64,000 nucleotides of DNA. Origin: Bombardia bombarda. Lineage: Eukaryota; Ascomycota; Sordariomycetes; Sordariales; Lasiosphaeriaceae. A program made the position numbers and the translations under genes. Below the pieces are notes generated by a model. That model saw only the letters and a list, made by a program, of their open reading frames with translations. It was not told where the DNA came from and did not search any database. Shown piece after piece: positions 10,011-22,735 of the stretch (its first letter is position 1; the number at the start of each line of letters is the position of its first letter). The DNA lies in NCBI GenBank assembly GCA_030512295.1, contig JAULSR010000002.1:8556001-8620000 (forward strand), given 5' to 3'.

Positions 10011-13000
10011 GTTGACGAAGCTGCCCTCGTCAGGGCAGTTCGAGCACTAGACCAAGGAGGCATCGAAACCACACCCGACAAGCTCGAACGAGTATGGAGC
10101 ACTCTGTCGCATCAGGAAGGGGGGGGAGTAGGAGGAGGAGGAGCAGGCAACTTTCACGCCGCCGAGGAGATGCTGCTGCGCTGGCTTCTCAAGAACATGG
10201 CCGGGTCTACTGACGCTGCCGAGCGAGTCCGACGATACGCCCCCGCGTGGAACATCATGGGCGCCGTGTTTGCGCGCATCCCGCTCTTCTCCCTAGCCAA
10301 ATCTCTAGCCGATCGTCGATTTGTCAACACCCTACAACAAACACTCAAGGACCTCTCGAATCCGCAGACGCAGCAGGGAGCGACTGGCTCAGATGTCGAG
10401 ATGGCGGATGCGCCAACCCCCCTTGAGGAGAAAACCACCACCCCTGCGCAGTCACGGAAGCGGAAGCGGTCGGCCCCTGCTACATTTGAGCTTGCCGTCC
10501 AGCGGCAGACGACAGGCTGTCTCCAGGCCGCTGATGCCGTCCTCGAATCGCTCCGTATTCTGCTTTCCCGATGCGAGATGAAGTCCGCCGACGGCGGACT
10601 GCCCAGCAGCCGCATGGGAGCCGAGCACATCAAGTCGCTGTTCTCGGCTTCTGCGGCCGAGGTCATGGAGACCCTCGTCCCATTCATCACCTTGTGCACC
10701 ATGGCGGCAGACAGTACCGAGGCGGAGCCGCTGACGGAGAAATCTTCGTGGATGTCGACCTTCAGTGCCCTGTGGGACCTGCATCTCCAGAGCGGTAACG
10801 ATGCGTCTGAGGTCGCAATTCATCTGTCCGGCTTGGGAATGAACCTCCTCGGAAAGCTTACGGGTATCCCGCGCCAGAGGTCCCTGGGCATCGACGCAGC
10901 CGTTCAGGGGCGCTGGGGGCGAGACCTCCGCCGGTTCTTGGCCCGCAATATGGTCTTGCCATCGCGGGCGGCGTTCTTGAACAAACGCAGCCAGGAGGTG
11001 ATTCAGATTGCTGTCGATATGTCGAGCGCAACGGTTACGACTTCCCTTCCGGTTCTCTTTGACCTGGCCAGCAAGTCGCCGCAAATCTCAGGCGATAAAA
11101 CACCCAAGAAGGACTACGAGGCGTGGATCCAGACCATATTCGATGTCATATTGTTGGCGCTTAAGTCGTTTAGTCCTACACAGAGCCTGACGGCGATAGA
11201 GGCCATCATGGAGATGGCAGCAGCGCGGGGGACCGCCCTCACAGCGACCAGCCTCCGGACTGTTTGCAAGGAGTATGCCCTCAGGCCTAAGAAATTTGAC
11301 TGGACGCTGCTGCTCTCCATCATCAAGCTCAACCCAGATGTCTTTTTGATATCAGAGGAGGGCCAGGAGCTTTTGGAGTTGGTGCTCAAGAAGACACAAA
11401 AATCCGAGTCTATGGATGACCGCGACTTCGACAGGGCTCTGCAGTTCATCGTCTTGTTGGCCGAAGGCTACGCCAAGGCTCGCGATATTGCCGCCTTCTT
11501 CAAGACGTGGCTGCGATATCTTGCCGTCTCCGAGCCTCAAGTCGACCTTGAGCGCATTTGGGCGCAGAAGGAGCTCCTTTCCGCCGTCGCGGGGCTGCTC
11601 CATAGCTCGCTAAATACAAATCAGCTCTTGGAGATTATGGACTGGCTCTCGGAGCAAAACTCCCCGGCAGAGAGCCTGGCCAGGATACACATACTCGGGG
11701 CGATCTCGAGTGGCATCTCGCAGGAAGAGTTTGTCGACGCCGCAAACATGCGGACCTTTGAGGGTGCTTTCCTCCAGAAATTCTCCAAAAAGGAGCCCTC
11801 TACTGTCTCTGTTTCTCGGTGGACAATTGCCGAGAACTCCCTCACCAGGGGAACCCTCGAGCAGGCGGGCCATGTCTGGTCTCAGGTCAAGCCGGACATC
11901 AGCCGCGTGCTCAAGAAGTCCGCCCCATTCCAGGAGGCGACGTTTGCTGCATTCAAGTGCTGCGTGGCGGCCTGGGTCGCCAACCATCCGCGTGGGCCGG
12001 ACGAGGACGAGGCGGCGGCTCTCGCGTGCTTGTTTATTGACAGGCTTGAGAAGGAAGCTGATTCGGACGAGGATGTCAAGGGTGCGGTTACCAAGGGGAC
12101 TTATGTGTCGTGGATACTTTCCAGCTCCCACCGTCTCGTGAGTTTGCTTGCGGAACGGACTGGCGTGTTCCCAAATATCATACGCTCTCTTATGGTGCTT
12201 GGTGGGGACAAGGATGCAGTGATCTTTGACTCTGCCCTTGCGGTGTCCAGCTTGGTCCTCGACAACGACAACAACACGTATAAGCCAAAGATCACGAGCG
12301 GGTTGATAGACCAGATGATTGCGCTGACTGATACCGCCAGCGCCGGAGCGTCTCCGCTTTCCACTAAAGTGGCAATCCAGTTTCTGCTCGATACACCTGC
12401 AGAGGTGCTGGATCGGCAGCAACGAGAGGCTTGTATGGAGCGGTTGGTATCACAGTTGGCTCGCGATCAGGATAGCCTTCATAGTGCTGCACCTGGATAC
12501 TGGACGCCAGTGTTGGGTCTCATGATCAAGTTGATGGAGAGGCCAACTTTTTATAATGTAAGGGGATTTGTTTACACTCGAAAGTGGTTGTTGCATTGAC
12601 TGACACGATTTGGCAGGATATGAGCTTTGCTCATCTGGAGACGATAGGCAGGTGTATCTTCAAGACTCACCGTCAATCTAAAGAAGGGAAGTCCGTAGAC
12701 GGTGTCACAAAAGCGCGCAACGAGTTCCGGCTTTTGGGATGGCTGGCGACGCTGACCATACGGTATGTTACATATGATGTCTCACACTGTAAACTCAAAA
12801 GCTAATATGATATGTAGACAAATGGCCAGCAGCAGCCTTGAGGAGCGTGAGAAGGCATATCTAGCAGACGCCGTCACCGTTCTCAAGAGCCCTTGCCAGG
12901 ATTCGGACATGGTGCCGCGCCTTGTTCTCCTCCGCGCGTTTATCGACGTGGTCCAGGACTCTCCAGCCCTGAAGAGACTCAAGGAGGCGGGATTGGATCT

Positions 13001-14398
13001 TGAAGAGGTAAAGACGCACCAGCTGTTGCAAGGAGCGAGCCCGTTTATCGCGGCTAAGAAGTTACGCGGCCGGGCGCTGCTGCCGCTACTGGTAGCCCTA
13101 GATGCGGTGGATCTTTTGGACCACAAGACCATCAAGAAGGCGTTCGCTACTGCCGTTCCCTCCCTGCTGGATGCTAGCGACTGGCTCATCCGAAACGGGT
13201 CAGAGAACGGCTGGGAGGTGCGCATGTTCCTAGCCAAGTACTTTGTCGAGGAGCTCGGCTTCCCGTTGAGGATAAAGTTGCCCGTCGAGGGCGCAGCAAA
13301 CTCAGATGACGAGTCTGAGCAGGTAATTTCAGCGCCTACGCCTGGTTCGTCGGTGGACAAGACGACCATGATGCGGTATATTGATGTTGTGATTGGCGGT
13401 GTTGATGAAGACACAAAGCTTGGGTATCTGAAGGAGTTGTTGCTCCAGGAGAAGGATGAGGGCTCGTCGGATGCGCTAGGTCGGCTGTTTGTTGTCCAGA
13501 GATTGGTTGAGCATCTCAGGGGTAAGTCCTTTTTGTCCTACTCCATTTATCTCTTTCTAACCCTCATCCAGGTTCTCGACCATCGGCTCCTCCCACAGAT
13601 GGCGATACTGCGGTGCCCACAACCCAATTCGATCTCGCGCAGGCGCACAGCATGCTCTGCGGCGGACTGCTACAGACAATGAGCGCGACCGAGTTCATCC
13701 TCGCCGCCCGCACGCTGTACCTGCTGCTCGACCAGAAGGCGGCGTGCATGACGCAGTGGAACATCGACCTCACCATGAGCAGCGTCTCAGCAGTCTGCTC
13801 AGCGCCCGCGGTGCAACCGCTGCTCGCCGCGTCGCCCAAGACGTACGACTGGCTCTGCCGCCTGGTCGAGATCGTCATCAAGCGCCACAGGAAGCGGCTG
13901 GACGGCCACTTCCACGTGCTGATCACCGTGCTGCAGTCGCTGCTGCGACGCCTGCTGCTGTCCCATCGCTCGTCTGATGCCTGGGGCGGCAGTGGCGCCA
14001 TTGCCGCGGGGCACGGACAGGAGCGTCACGCCAAGCTGTTTTCGCGCCTGGTGACGCTCGTCTGCGAGCCGTCGGTGGCGTCGGTGTCGCGCGGGCACCA
14101 TGGCGGCGCGGCCGGGACGACGGGTGGTGGCAGCCTGGACTCGGAGAAGGACAGGGCGAAGCGGTACGCGGGCCATCACATGTACCTGGTGCTGATGCAG
14201 TACGTGAAGCTGCAGCTCGAGTGCGTGGTGCCGCACGGGGCGCGCGAGGTGCTCGAGACGGGCATGTACTCGATCCTGGACATCACGACGACGGATGGGT
14301 TGAGGATCATGAATGACGCGATGGATCCGAGCGGGAGGGTGATTTTTAAGGAGCTGTATAAGAGGTATCAGAAGTTTGGTAAGTGGTCTGGTATTTAG
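10011..14398 (+). CDS. URB2: Urb2/Npa2 ribosome biogenesis protein (5' exon unresolved)
   Basis: Urb2/Npa2 is a nucleolar factor of early 60S pre-ribosomes. The supported exons are 10011-12557, 12617-12762, 12818-13521 and 13572-14398, all phase-consistent (1,407 codons before the stop). The reading frame is open upstream of the first ATG at 10170 back to an acceptor CAG ending at 10010. The residues there (EAALVRAVRALDQGG) look like the family's N-terminus, so a short first exon must lie upstream: MNAYGIK (9852-9872) or MPT (9856-9864) would both splice in phase 0, but neither is secure. The body contains AEEMLLRWLLKNMAG and FSLAKSLADRRFV near the N-terminus, an acidic/basic segment with RKRKR at about residue 155, and a C-terminal Urb2-type region ending in KRYQKFGKWSGI. 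A GTAAGT after KFG could be a donor, but the short KWSGI ending fits the family. It converges with CDC123, with 207 nt between stops. Confidence 0.85.
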
Positions 14399-14605
14399 AC
14401 TGGCTACCTGGGTAGATTACCAGATTAAATCTGACCACCCTTCAGTAAATAAGGAAGGGGGGGGGGGGGGCAAATATTATTTATACTGTTTTATTAGTTG
14501 GGGTTTCACCAGTTACTTTTCGTTTCCTTTTTGTGATGTTTTTTCAAATGTTGCAACATGTATATTCTAACTATTTTTTGATCTCCTCTATCTATTTTCC
14601 GTTCA
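14399..14605. other. Convergent spacer with G14 tract
   Basis: Spacer between the URB2 and CDC123 stop codons, AT-rich except for an uninterrupted run of 14 G at 14457-14470. No gene seen. Confidence 0.6.
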
Positions 14606-16065
14606 TCAATTCCGATCCTGCCCCTCCGTTATTCTCTGCCATCTCCGAGCAAACTCGGCTATGCCGCCCTGTCCCGCCAGACTGGCATCCACCACGTCCT
14701 TGGGCAGCTTGTGGGCCGAGTACTGCGTCGAGCTGAAGTTGTAGGCGGCCGGGTCGTCCTGCTCCACCAGCCGCAGCTCGGGCTCGTACTCTTCTCCATC
14801 ATCATACTCGTCGTCCTCATCATCTTCATCGTCGTCCACGTCATCATCCTCACCTTCGTCATCGGAAGTAGCCACACCACCACCCCCACCGCCAATCCTC
14901 AACGGCAACCGCACCGTCTTATTTCCCTCCCTGGCAGACGCAGGCCCCAAAATCGGCCAAGCAACGCGCACATCCAGCAGCTCCGCCCAGTCAAACAGCA
15001 GCGTATCCGTGCGCGGGGCCCAGGGGTTGATATCAATAAGCCGCGCCCTGCCCAGCCGGGCGAGGTTGCGCCTCGTCTCCTTGCCCTCGACGTCGCTGTC
15101 ATCATCGCTGCTGTCAGAGTCGGTGCTGTCGTCGCCGGCGTAGTCGGCCTCGGGGATGTAGACGTCAAAGACCCAGCAGGCGTCGGGGAAGGAGAGGCGC
15201 ATCTTGTAGAAGAGCTCGCGCACGCGGGCGACGACGGCGGGGCGGAGAGACCGCAAGAAGGCGTAGTGGTTTAGGTCGCGCTGGGAGATGGCGACGAGGT
15301 TGCGGTCCTTGACGAAGCAGCGGAACTCGAGGGAGGGGAGGGGGTTGAAGAAGGCGCGGAGGACGAGGACGGGGGTGAAGTTTGGTGGGGCTGGGGGGGA
15401 GGATGGGGGAGGGAAGGTGTCGTCAAAGGCGTGGTCGAGGTCGTGGCTGATGAAGGAGGAGCTCTTGAGCAGCATGTAGACGTCGTTGGCCGAGGTGCAC
15501 TTGACCGTGTTGGGGTGGCGCGAGATCCAGGTGGCGTCCTTGGGGCTGGACCAGTTCAGCTTGGGGGCGGCGGCGCCCCCGAGGGCGGCGATGGCGCTGT
15601 TGATGGTGTTGTGCAGGGCCGGGAAGCGCTTGTTGGGCGGGAGCTTGGCCGGTCGGGGGTCGTCCGAGTCGGAGTCGGAGTCCTCGGATTCTGAGGCTGA
15701 GCGGGGACGGGGGACGCTGGGGACGGTGGGCTCCCAGTCGTCTTCGTCGTCGTCGTCGTCGTCGTTCTTGGAGCCGGTGGGCTCATCATCCGCGAGGAGG
15801 ATGCCGTCTTCGTGGATGTAGGAGATAAACTCGGGCGTGAGGGGGATCACGCGCGACTTGATGCATGAGGTGCGGTATCTGAGAGGTTTAAGATGTGAGT
15901 ATATAAGGGGTGAAACTTGTAAGCCGCAAATACTTACTTGGGAAACCAAAAGTCATATGAGCAGTGCAGAATGTGATCCCTTGTCACTGGGGGAAAGTGC
16001 AGCCCTCGCTCCTGTCCATCTGCCAAACTGGCTTGCGACGACGCACTAGCTTCTATAGCAGGCAT
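14606..16065 (-). CDS. CDC123: Cdc123 (D123 family), eIF2 assembly factor
   Basis: Two exons, 15938-16065 and 14606-15878, phase 2, give 466 aa. Cdc123 is an ATP-grasp-like cytosolic chaperone that binds eIF2gamma and promotes assembly of the eIF2 translation initiation complex. The first exon supplies HFPPVTRDHILHCSYDFWFPK and the second continues YRTSCIKSRVIPLTPEFISYI, the characteristic start of D123 proteins. Later come LRAFFNPLPSLEFRCFVKDRNLVAISQRD, the FPDACWVFDVYI strand, and the active-site region LIDINPWAPRTDTLLFDWAEL, whose acidic residues bind ATP-Mg in characterised members. Two long acidic insertions (about residues 65-105 and 390-420) are low complexity and probably disordered. 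The gene is divergent from CWF21 across 586 nt. Confidence 0.93.
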
Positions 16066-16651
16066 GGCTGATATGATTTATGAAAGTGTGACAATCTGCG
16101 TGGTGTTGTTGTGAGCGGATAAGTAAAAAGTGGCGATCAAGATCAAGTGAAGTTAGGAATGAATGGGGGGCAGCAAGCGCGGCAACAAGGATGGATCCTC
16201 TTGAAACCTTACTTCTTCAACACGGGTCCCTTGGTGATGAAAAAAAAAGTTCTCCACGGCTTCTAAAGATATCTTCTATTTATCATATAATCTAATGCTA
16301 TTATCAATCATACAGCAACTGCTTCATGACTCCTCGCACTTGAGAACAAGAAGACTCATAGAGTTCGACGCGGGGCAGTATGCACCCTGACGGTGGGGGG
16401 GATGGCCGTTAAAGTGCAGTGACTCAACCCCACCATGCAAGTCTGCGACAGCCATTTTTTCTGCCCAAACTCTTTTGGAGCTTCTCTTAAGTCTAGCAAC
16501 CAACTCCCCAAAGCAGCCAGCCAGCCAATCCACTTTCACCGCCTTTCAACACCCCAGAAACATACATCACCGGTTTCCCCATCATCCACAAATTCCCATT
16601 GATACACATCATCCACACATTACGCGCACACCCTATAAACGAGAAAGAAAA
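16066..16651. other. Divergent CDC123/CWF21 promoter region
   Basis: No gene seen. The part next to CWF21 (about 16500-16650) is CA/CT-rich, as fungal leaders often are. An AT-rich stretch lies at 16265-16320. Confidence 0.5.
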
Positions 16652-17388
16652 ATGTCAGACAACGTCGGCCTCTCGACGCCGCGCGGCAGCGGCACATCAG
16701 GCTACGTGCAGCGCAACCTCGCACACCAGCGCCCGCGCGACATGGGCGCGCCCTACCCGCGCGACGTCGACAGCCTGCGACACCGCCAGCGCCAGCCCGA
16801 CAAGGGCCTGTTGGAGCACGACCGCAAGCGCGAGGTCGAGGTCAAGGTCTTTGAGCTCCGCGACAAGCTCGAGGATGAGGGGTACGACACCCAATCACCT
16901 TCATCAATCTGACCCCCAACGCTGATTGTCTATATAGTGTCGACGAAGACGAGATCGAAACCCGCTGCGACGCGCTCCGCAAGAAACTACTAGCCGAGAG
17001 CGACAAGAAACAAAGCGCAGGCGGCGCTGGATCGGCCAGGAACCTCAAGATGCACCAGGTCCACGAGCTGGCCGACGCAAAGATCAAGGAGAGCGAGCGG
17101 CTGCGCCAGGCGCTCAAGATCAGCAGGGACTACGAGGAGGGCAGCCACTGGCGGAAGCAGGAGGATAGGCTCAAGAAGGCTCTCGAGCGGGATGTCGTTG
17201 CTGGCCCGGCGGGTGCAGGTGTCGTTGAGAGCAAAGACAGAGATGTTGGTGGTGGTGGCAGGGCAAGAGACAGCAGGGGCGGCAGAGGGGATAGAGGGGA
17301 TAGGGACAACAGAATGCGGTCTAGATCTAGATCTGTGTCGAGGTCCAGGTCAAGATCCAGGGGGGATAGGGGCAGGGGGTACAGGTGA
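16652..17388 (+). CDS. CWF21: Cwf21-domain spliceosome protein
   Basis: Two exons, 16652-16881 and 16938-17388 (56-nt intron, phase 2), give 226 aa. Cwf21/Cwc21 is the fungal relative of the N-terminus of human SRRM2 and sits near Prp8 and Snu114 in the catalytic spliceosome. The start MSDNVGLSTPRGSGTSGYVQ is the conserved Cwc21 N-terminus. The cwf21 helical region (VDEDEIETRCDALRKKLL) spans about residues 77-120 and follows directly after the intron. The C-terminus has basic and glycine-rich segments ending in a short RS domain with repeated SRSRS, as in SR-type splicing proteins. The intron lies exactly between the N-terminal peptide and the cwf21 domain. Two other spliceosome-associated genes, RDS3 and a pinin-like gene, are near the right end of the window. 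Confidence 0.93.
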
Positions 17389-18503
17389 TGAAGATACCGC
17401 GGCCGGCAGACATCTGTCCTGTCTAGGTATTTTGCATGCCTGGTTTGCCAACAGGAGTGTGATGGATGGCTTGGTGCAGACAGGACCGCTCTGTGTCACT
17501 GGGGGTTTTGTAGGTTTACAGCAAGGAGTTTATTTGGGCGTTCGGTGGGGTATTGCACGCAGCATCCGGCGTGTCTTGGGACTTTTGTCTGCATTTCAGA
17601 GGCATAGCCTGGTGTGGTGGGGTTTTGATTCATTCAACTGGGCAGTGCATTGCAAGCGATGTAACTGTTGTTATATCACAAGTAGGCATAGTCTTGTTGT
17701 TTACTTGGTATTCAGCTAGAAAAAGGGGCAGGTTCAAAAGAAAAAAGGGGGCAGCAGCCGGCATGCGGTTCAAACACCCCGCATTCCCGTATTTTTTTCT
17801 CTTCTCTTTTTCTTCAAGTGGCGTGGCGTAATGGACAGCCCCCTTGGCATTTTCTCCCGCGGGTGATCCACTTCTCCGCAAAACAAGAGGGGCTAGAATA
17901 ATTAGATGCTCCAAAGCCTGCATTGACTTCTCCGTAGCGCATAGAACCAAGCAGTGAAGCAGAAGACGGAGACAAGAAAAAAAGACCAGCCTTGTTTTTT
18001 CGATACGTAGCGTATAGTGTCGTTCATGCCGAAAATGACCGGGGTTGGGATAAAGTTTCCAAGGTCATGGGAGCTATCCGTATCCGTACGAGTGGTAAGT
18101 TGGGAGGAGTCATGCCACCTGGGGGAAAAACTTCTTCTGATGGCAACATTTTTTTTTTCTTAGGTAAAATTTCATTTCGGGATTGGATTGCATTGTTTCC
18201 TGGGAGGGTTTCTTTTTCTTCCTTTGCAGAGATTGCATTCTTTTCAGGTGATAATTTTACTGAATTTGGGTTTTCACTATCTCCACAACCATCGACTCAC
18301 TCACTTCAACTATCGACTCACTGTCCCTTATTTCTCAACCTTTGACAAAAAGGGGATGAGATAAGTTTTGATTGGATATCCTACTTATATAGAGATATAT
18401 ATACACACGTATATCTCACGAGGCGGGGAAACTTGGTCTTCTTCAACAACCATCCTGGACGGACAAGGGGACATATAGGAGGGAGCCACAACACAACCAC
18501 GCC
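17389..18503. other. Intergenic region CWF21 to PQ-loop gene
   Basis: About 1.1 kb with no convincing gene. The open frames at 17192-17831 are low complexity and read out of CWF21 in another frame. The last 150 nt contain a TATATA-rich stretch (about 18390-18415) about 100 nt upstream of the next start codon, a plausible core promoter. Confidence 0.5.
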
Positions 18504-19714
18504 ATGGCGCCTCCAACTCAGTTACTCAACCTAGACGTTGAGGCCATATCAGGCATTTGCGGGTATGTTCACTCACCCCTTTATCTCGCACAAACACAAA
18601 CACATACACATACATATACTCACACCCCCATCCCAGATCAATATCCATAGCCTGCTGGGTCGTCGTCTTCTCCCCGCAAATCGTCGAGAACTTCCGCCGC
18701 GGCGGCGCCGACGGGCTCTCGGTGCAGTTCATCATCGTCTGGCTCCTCGGCGATGTCTTCAACATCATGGGCGCCGTCATGCAGGGCGTCCTGCCCACCA
18801 TGGTCATCCTCGCCTTCTACTACACCCTCGCCGACTTTGTCCTGCTCGGCCAGTGCTTCTACTACCGCGGCTTCACCTGGCGCGACGCCGAGGTTCCCTC
18901 CAAACCCAAACGTCGCGTAACTACCACCACCACTACTAGCGACGTCGAGCCGCCCAGCGAGCGCTCCCGTCTGCTCTCCTCTTCTTCTTCTCACCAGCAA
19001 CAGCACGCAGGCGCACTCGAGCGCCGCGGCTCCGACTGGTCGCACCTGTCGCCTGCGGTACCGCTCGCCGCGACAGACATCCCGCTGCCGCCGCCGCCGC
19101 CCTCGACGCGCCTGCAGGCCGTGGCGTTCAACCTGCTCGCTGTGCTGATGGTGTGCGCGGCCGGCGTGGCGGGCTGGTGGTTGAGCAGGGGGTACGGCAG
19201 CAGCGGCAAGCCCGACGTGGAGCTGACGGACCCCTCCGAGTCTACCGATGACGGACTGACGCTCAACTTCTGGGGCCAGATCTTTGGCTGGCTGTGCGCG
19301 GCGCTGTACCTCGGCTCGCGGCTGCCGCAGCTGCTGCTCAACTGGCGCCGCAAGTCGACCGACGGTGTCTCCATGCTTTTCTTCCTGTTTGCCTGCTTGG
19401 GTAATTTGACATATGTCATGTCCATCTTGGCATACGATCCCGTGTGCGAGGGGAGCGATGGTGAGTGCAAGGCTGGCGAGGCGGCGGGGATTTATTGGCA
19501 GTATATTTTGGTGAATCTGTCGTGGCTGGCGGGGAGCGCGGGCACGTTGTTACTGGATTTGGGGATTTTCTGGCAGTTTTTTATGTATAGTGGGCTGGGG
19601 GATGATGAGAGTGATGGAGAGTATGAGAGTGGGAGTGATGAAGAGGAGAGTGTGGCGGGGGATGATAGGTGGGATGAGAGGCCGGTTTTGCAGAGGAATA
19701 TTTCTGATATGTGA
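18504..19714 (+). CDS. PQ-loop repeat vacuolar amino-acid transporter
   Basis: Two exons, 18504-18562 and 18637-19714 (phase 2), give 378 aa. PQ-loop proteins have seven membrane helices and two PQ motifs. Fungal Ypq-type members export cationic amino acids from the vacuole and are related to human PQLC2. The first motif is FSPQIVENFRRGGADGLS (Pro33-Gln34) and the second SRLPQLLLNWRRKSTDGVS (Pro250-Gln251), each followed by the typical (S/T)xG(V/L)S turn. Between helices 3 and 4 is a hydrophilic insert of about 75 residues with Thr, Ser and Gln runs, and the C-terminus is an acidic tail of about 50 residues. Both extras are probably cytosolic and regulatory (inference). The second exon has no usable ATG near its start, so the 20-residue first exon is needed. 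It converges with an MFS gene. Confidence 0.88.
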
Positions 19715-20048
19715 TTTTGTGGGTTTGTGGTTTCGGGCTTTTGGATAGGAAAAAAGAAGAAAAGCAAAAGGAAACAGGTGCTGGCTGGCTGGCTGGCTGG
19801 CTGGCAGGTCGGGGCGGTAAATAAAAAGAGGTCTCAAAAAATCAAGGGGGCGCAAGCGGATAAACAAAAGGATAACCAAAACAAGAAGCTGGATCGGAAA
19901 AGGGGTTTACCATTGCCTGTTATCAGTAACAATATTGTTGGGCGGCGCCCTGTTGAATTACTGTCTGAACAATGTTTTGTATCATAATCGCTATTTCTGT
20001 AACTAGACAAAAACACAGAGACACTACCTATCGTCATCTTTCAACTCC
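19715..20048. other. Convergent spacer with (CTGG)n repeat
   Basis: Spacer between two converging transporter genes. It contains a (CTGG)n repeat at 19781-19805 and an AATAAA at 19820-19825 that may serve the upstream gene. No gene seen. Confidence 0.55.
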
Positions 20049-21716
20049 TCACAGCCAACCCAGCTTCCTCCACGCATAACTCCCACCCCCAAAGAGCGCC
20101 GTCGCTCCAGTAAACGCAATCAACCCCCCATACCCACTCCCATACCCGCCAAAAGCCTGCCCCCTCCACGGCGCGTCCCTCATCAAAGCCTCACTAAGTG
20201 GTCCGGACACCATATTCCCCACGCCCCTCCCCAGCGCCAGAAACGCAAACACCATAGTAGGATCCGCCGGTGCCTTGGCGTTGTCCCCCCCACTCCCATC
20301 ACCATCCTCCCGCTCCTCCCTCTGCTGCCTCGCCACCTCGCGCATAATCCCCGGCCACGCCGACGTAAACGAGCCCGCAAACAAGCCGTACACAATACAA
20401 AACACATACAGCAGCGGCAGGCTGGCGGAGAAGCCCCAGAGCAAAAAGGTTCCGGCGACGGTGCCGAGGGTGGACACGAGGATGCACGTCGTGACGTGGA
20501 TGCGGTCGATGAGCGAGCCCATGGCGACGCAGCCAAACACTGAGGCGACGTTGAGCAGCAGCAGGGTCAGCGCCGAGGGAAAGGGGGAGGCGCCGATGGC
20601 GCTGCGGGCGTACGAGGGCAGGTAGATGGCGGGCAGGAAGTAGCCGGTTGCTTCGACGATGTTGGCGAGCTGGTAGAGGAGGAAGGGGCGGGAGAGGACG
20701 AAGTTGAGGTTGACTGATGTGCCTCCTGATAAAGTGTGGTGGTTTTCCTCATTATCACTATTGTTATAGTTAGTATTAAACGGGCGAATAGGCAACCGCG
20801 GCTTGATAAACCAAGCCAGCGGAGCGGACAGGGCAAACATCAGTCCCCCAAACAGACGCAGGGTGGTCTGGAAGCCGTACGACGACAGCAGGTGCTCGAG
20901 CAGGATGGGCAGCACGACGCCGCCCAGGCCGGTGCCCGACCACATGATGCCGTAGGCCAGCCCCTTGCGCTTGACGAACCACTCGTCCAGGTAGATGATG
21001 CACGGCGAGTAGGCGACCGAGCCCCCGAGCGCGTACAGGATGCCCTGCGTCACGATGAGCTGCGGCACTGTCGTGGCCAGAGATGACAGCGCCAGCGCCG
21101 CGCACATGGCTAGCAGGCCAACGATTGACGCCCATCGCGCCGGCTTGGGGTATCGCCGCAGGAGGTAGACGATGATGGGCGCGTCGAGGTACATGATCCC
21201 CTGTATATGGATCAGTAACAGATTTTGTAACCAGAAGTCTGGACTGCTTTCACTCACCGTGGCACATGTCCCGATGATAGCAATATTGTTCGCCCCGGCA
21301 AAGGGCGCCGTGATGCTGTAGTAGCTCTGAAAGATGCCAAAGGCGAATGGGAAGCCTATTACACAGTGGAAGAGCTATCAGTCAATACTTGTCGAAACTG
21401 ACCAAGGTCTCAGAAACATACCCCATACGAGCGCCTCAAGCACAAAACAAGCAGCCAGAAAGAGCCATGCGTCCTTGCCGCCATCGACGGGAGGGAGTAA
21501 AGGGAACTCATTTCTTCCCGACTGCTGCTGTTGCTGTTGAAATACTCCATCTACATCGCCCTCGGCTTCGTCATCCTCAATAGTCCAAGGATTGGCAGTA
21601 GTATCCGTATCCGTCCTCGAACTAGCGATAGCAGTCCCGGAGGAGGAAGAGGATGAGACCCAAGCCGTGGTGGAACGAAGCTGGATCGCTGGCGGCGACT
21701 TTGATGATGATGCCAT
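20049..21716 (-). CDS. MFS transporter, monocarboxylate-porter type
   Basis: Three exons, 21422-21716, 21258-21355 and 20049-21200 (phases 1 and 0), give 514 aa. The start at 21716 has a perfect ACCATGG context. After a hydrophilic N-terminus of about 75 residues with Ser and Gln runs come 12 predicted helices. The first pairs DGGKDAWLFLAACFVLEALVWG with FPFAFGIFQSYY, the conserved helix-1 signature of fungal monocarboxylate permease-like proteins (MCT family, Mch/Esbp6-like). Further support is YAPC-like SPCIIYLDEWFVKRKGLAYGIMWSGTGLGG at helices 4-5, a family hallmark, and RPFLLYQLANIVEATGYFLPAIYLPSYA at the start of the second half. The substrate cannot be read from sequence: yeast Mch proteins do not all carry monocarboxylates. 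Divergent from the isomerase gene across about 1 kb. Confidence 0.88.
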
Positions 21717-22735
21717 GGTCGCTTTCAACACTGAATTGACTCACTGCTAGAACTCGGGGGTTTTATGCAGAGAAACGCATCGTAATATGTTCAACAGCTG
21801 TTCATCAGGACACTTTGATACAGAAGATAGGTCAAGTTTATTATGGACTACATGGCGAGTTCGATGACAAAAGTTCATCAAATCCTTCTGGGTCGGTCCA
21901 CACCCCACTAGCGCGCGCCCTTTGGATTGACATGATGGCGGCCGGGGTGAAAATGGGAAGGAAGGAACGGAAAGGGAAAGGGAAGGCGGTGACGCCATTC
22001 AAGCCACCGAACCCATACAGTGTAGACATTTACAATAAATAAGGTTTTGGTTTGTCTGACGTGTGGGTAAGCGCAGTCGACGATAAGATGGATACGATAT
22101 CGCTCGCTCTTTCCTTCTCTACATGTAAGTGTAAGTAAGCAATCACCGTCCCACTTCATCTCTGCATTGCTGACGGAGATTATTAAACAACTAAAGACAT
22201 TCGCCAACACCACCCCTTTCAGATGATAGGCGTATAGAAAAAGCCAAGCTCATCCCCAGGTAGCAGAGCCAGACGGTAGTGACAGTTAGTATGATGCCGG
22301 GCACTAATACCCGGAGGCGACGGCGTGTGTAGTGTGATGCACCTCGTTCGAATACGCGAAAACATGGGGAATGAGGGGCTGCATCCAAGAGCACAAAGCC
22401 GGGGAAATGGGGCGGGTGCGGAGAAGCCGAGGCATCCTGGACTGTTCGTTCGTAATAGCGGAAATCCCCCCAGAGAGCACTGCAGTCGTAGGTGGGGCTA
22501 TTTACTTGCCTATACCAACCACACCGTGGCCCTCACTCATCACATCCGACATCCCGGTACCCCATCTCATCTCACCACTTACAACGTTTTACATATATGG
22601 CCACGACCACCCCTCGGTCAATTGTTCATAATTCAACGGCGTGTGTGGCTGGGTAGTAGCCGGATAGCTAAATAGGTAGAATTGACAACCCTCGCTCTCA
22701 TTAATCTACCTAAAAGACAAACACCATCCGTCACC
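21717..22735. other. Divergent MFS/isomerase upstream region
   Basis: About 1 kb with no supportable gene; the many short open frames overlap each other on both strands. It should hold the two promoters. Confidence 0.5.

Noticed and set aside
14711..15274. 187-codon open frame on the + strand within CDC123
   Set aside because: Antisense to a confirmed gene; its hydrophobic stretch is the complement of the acidic insertion of CDC123.
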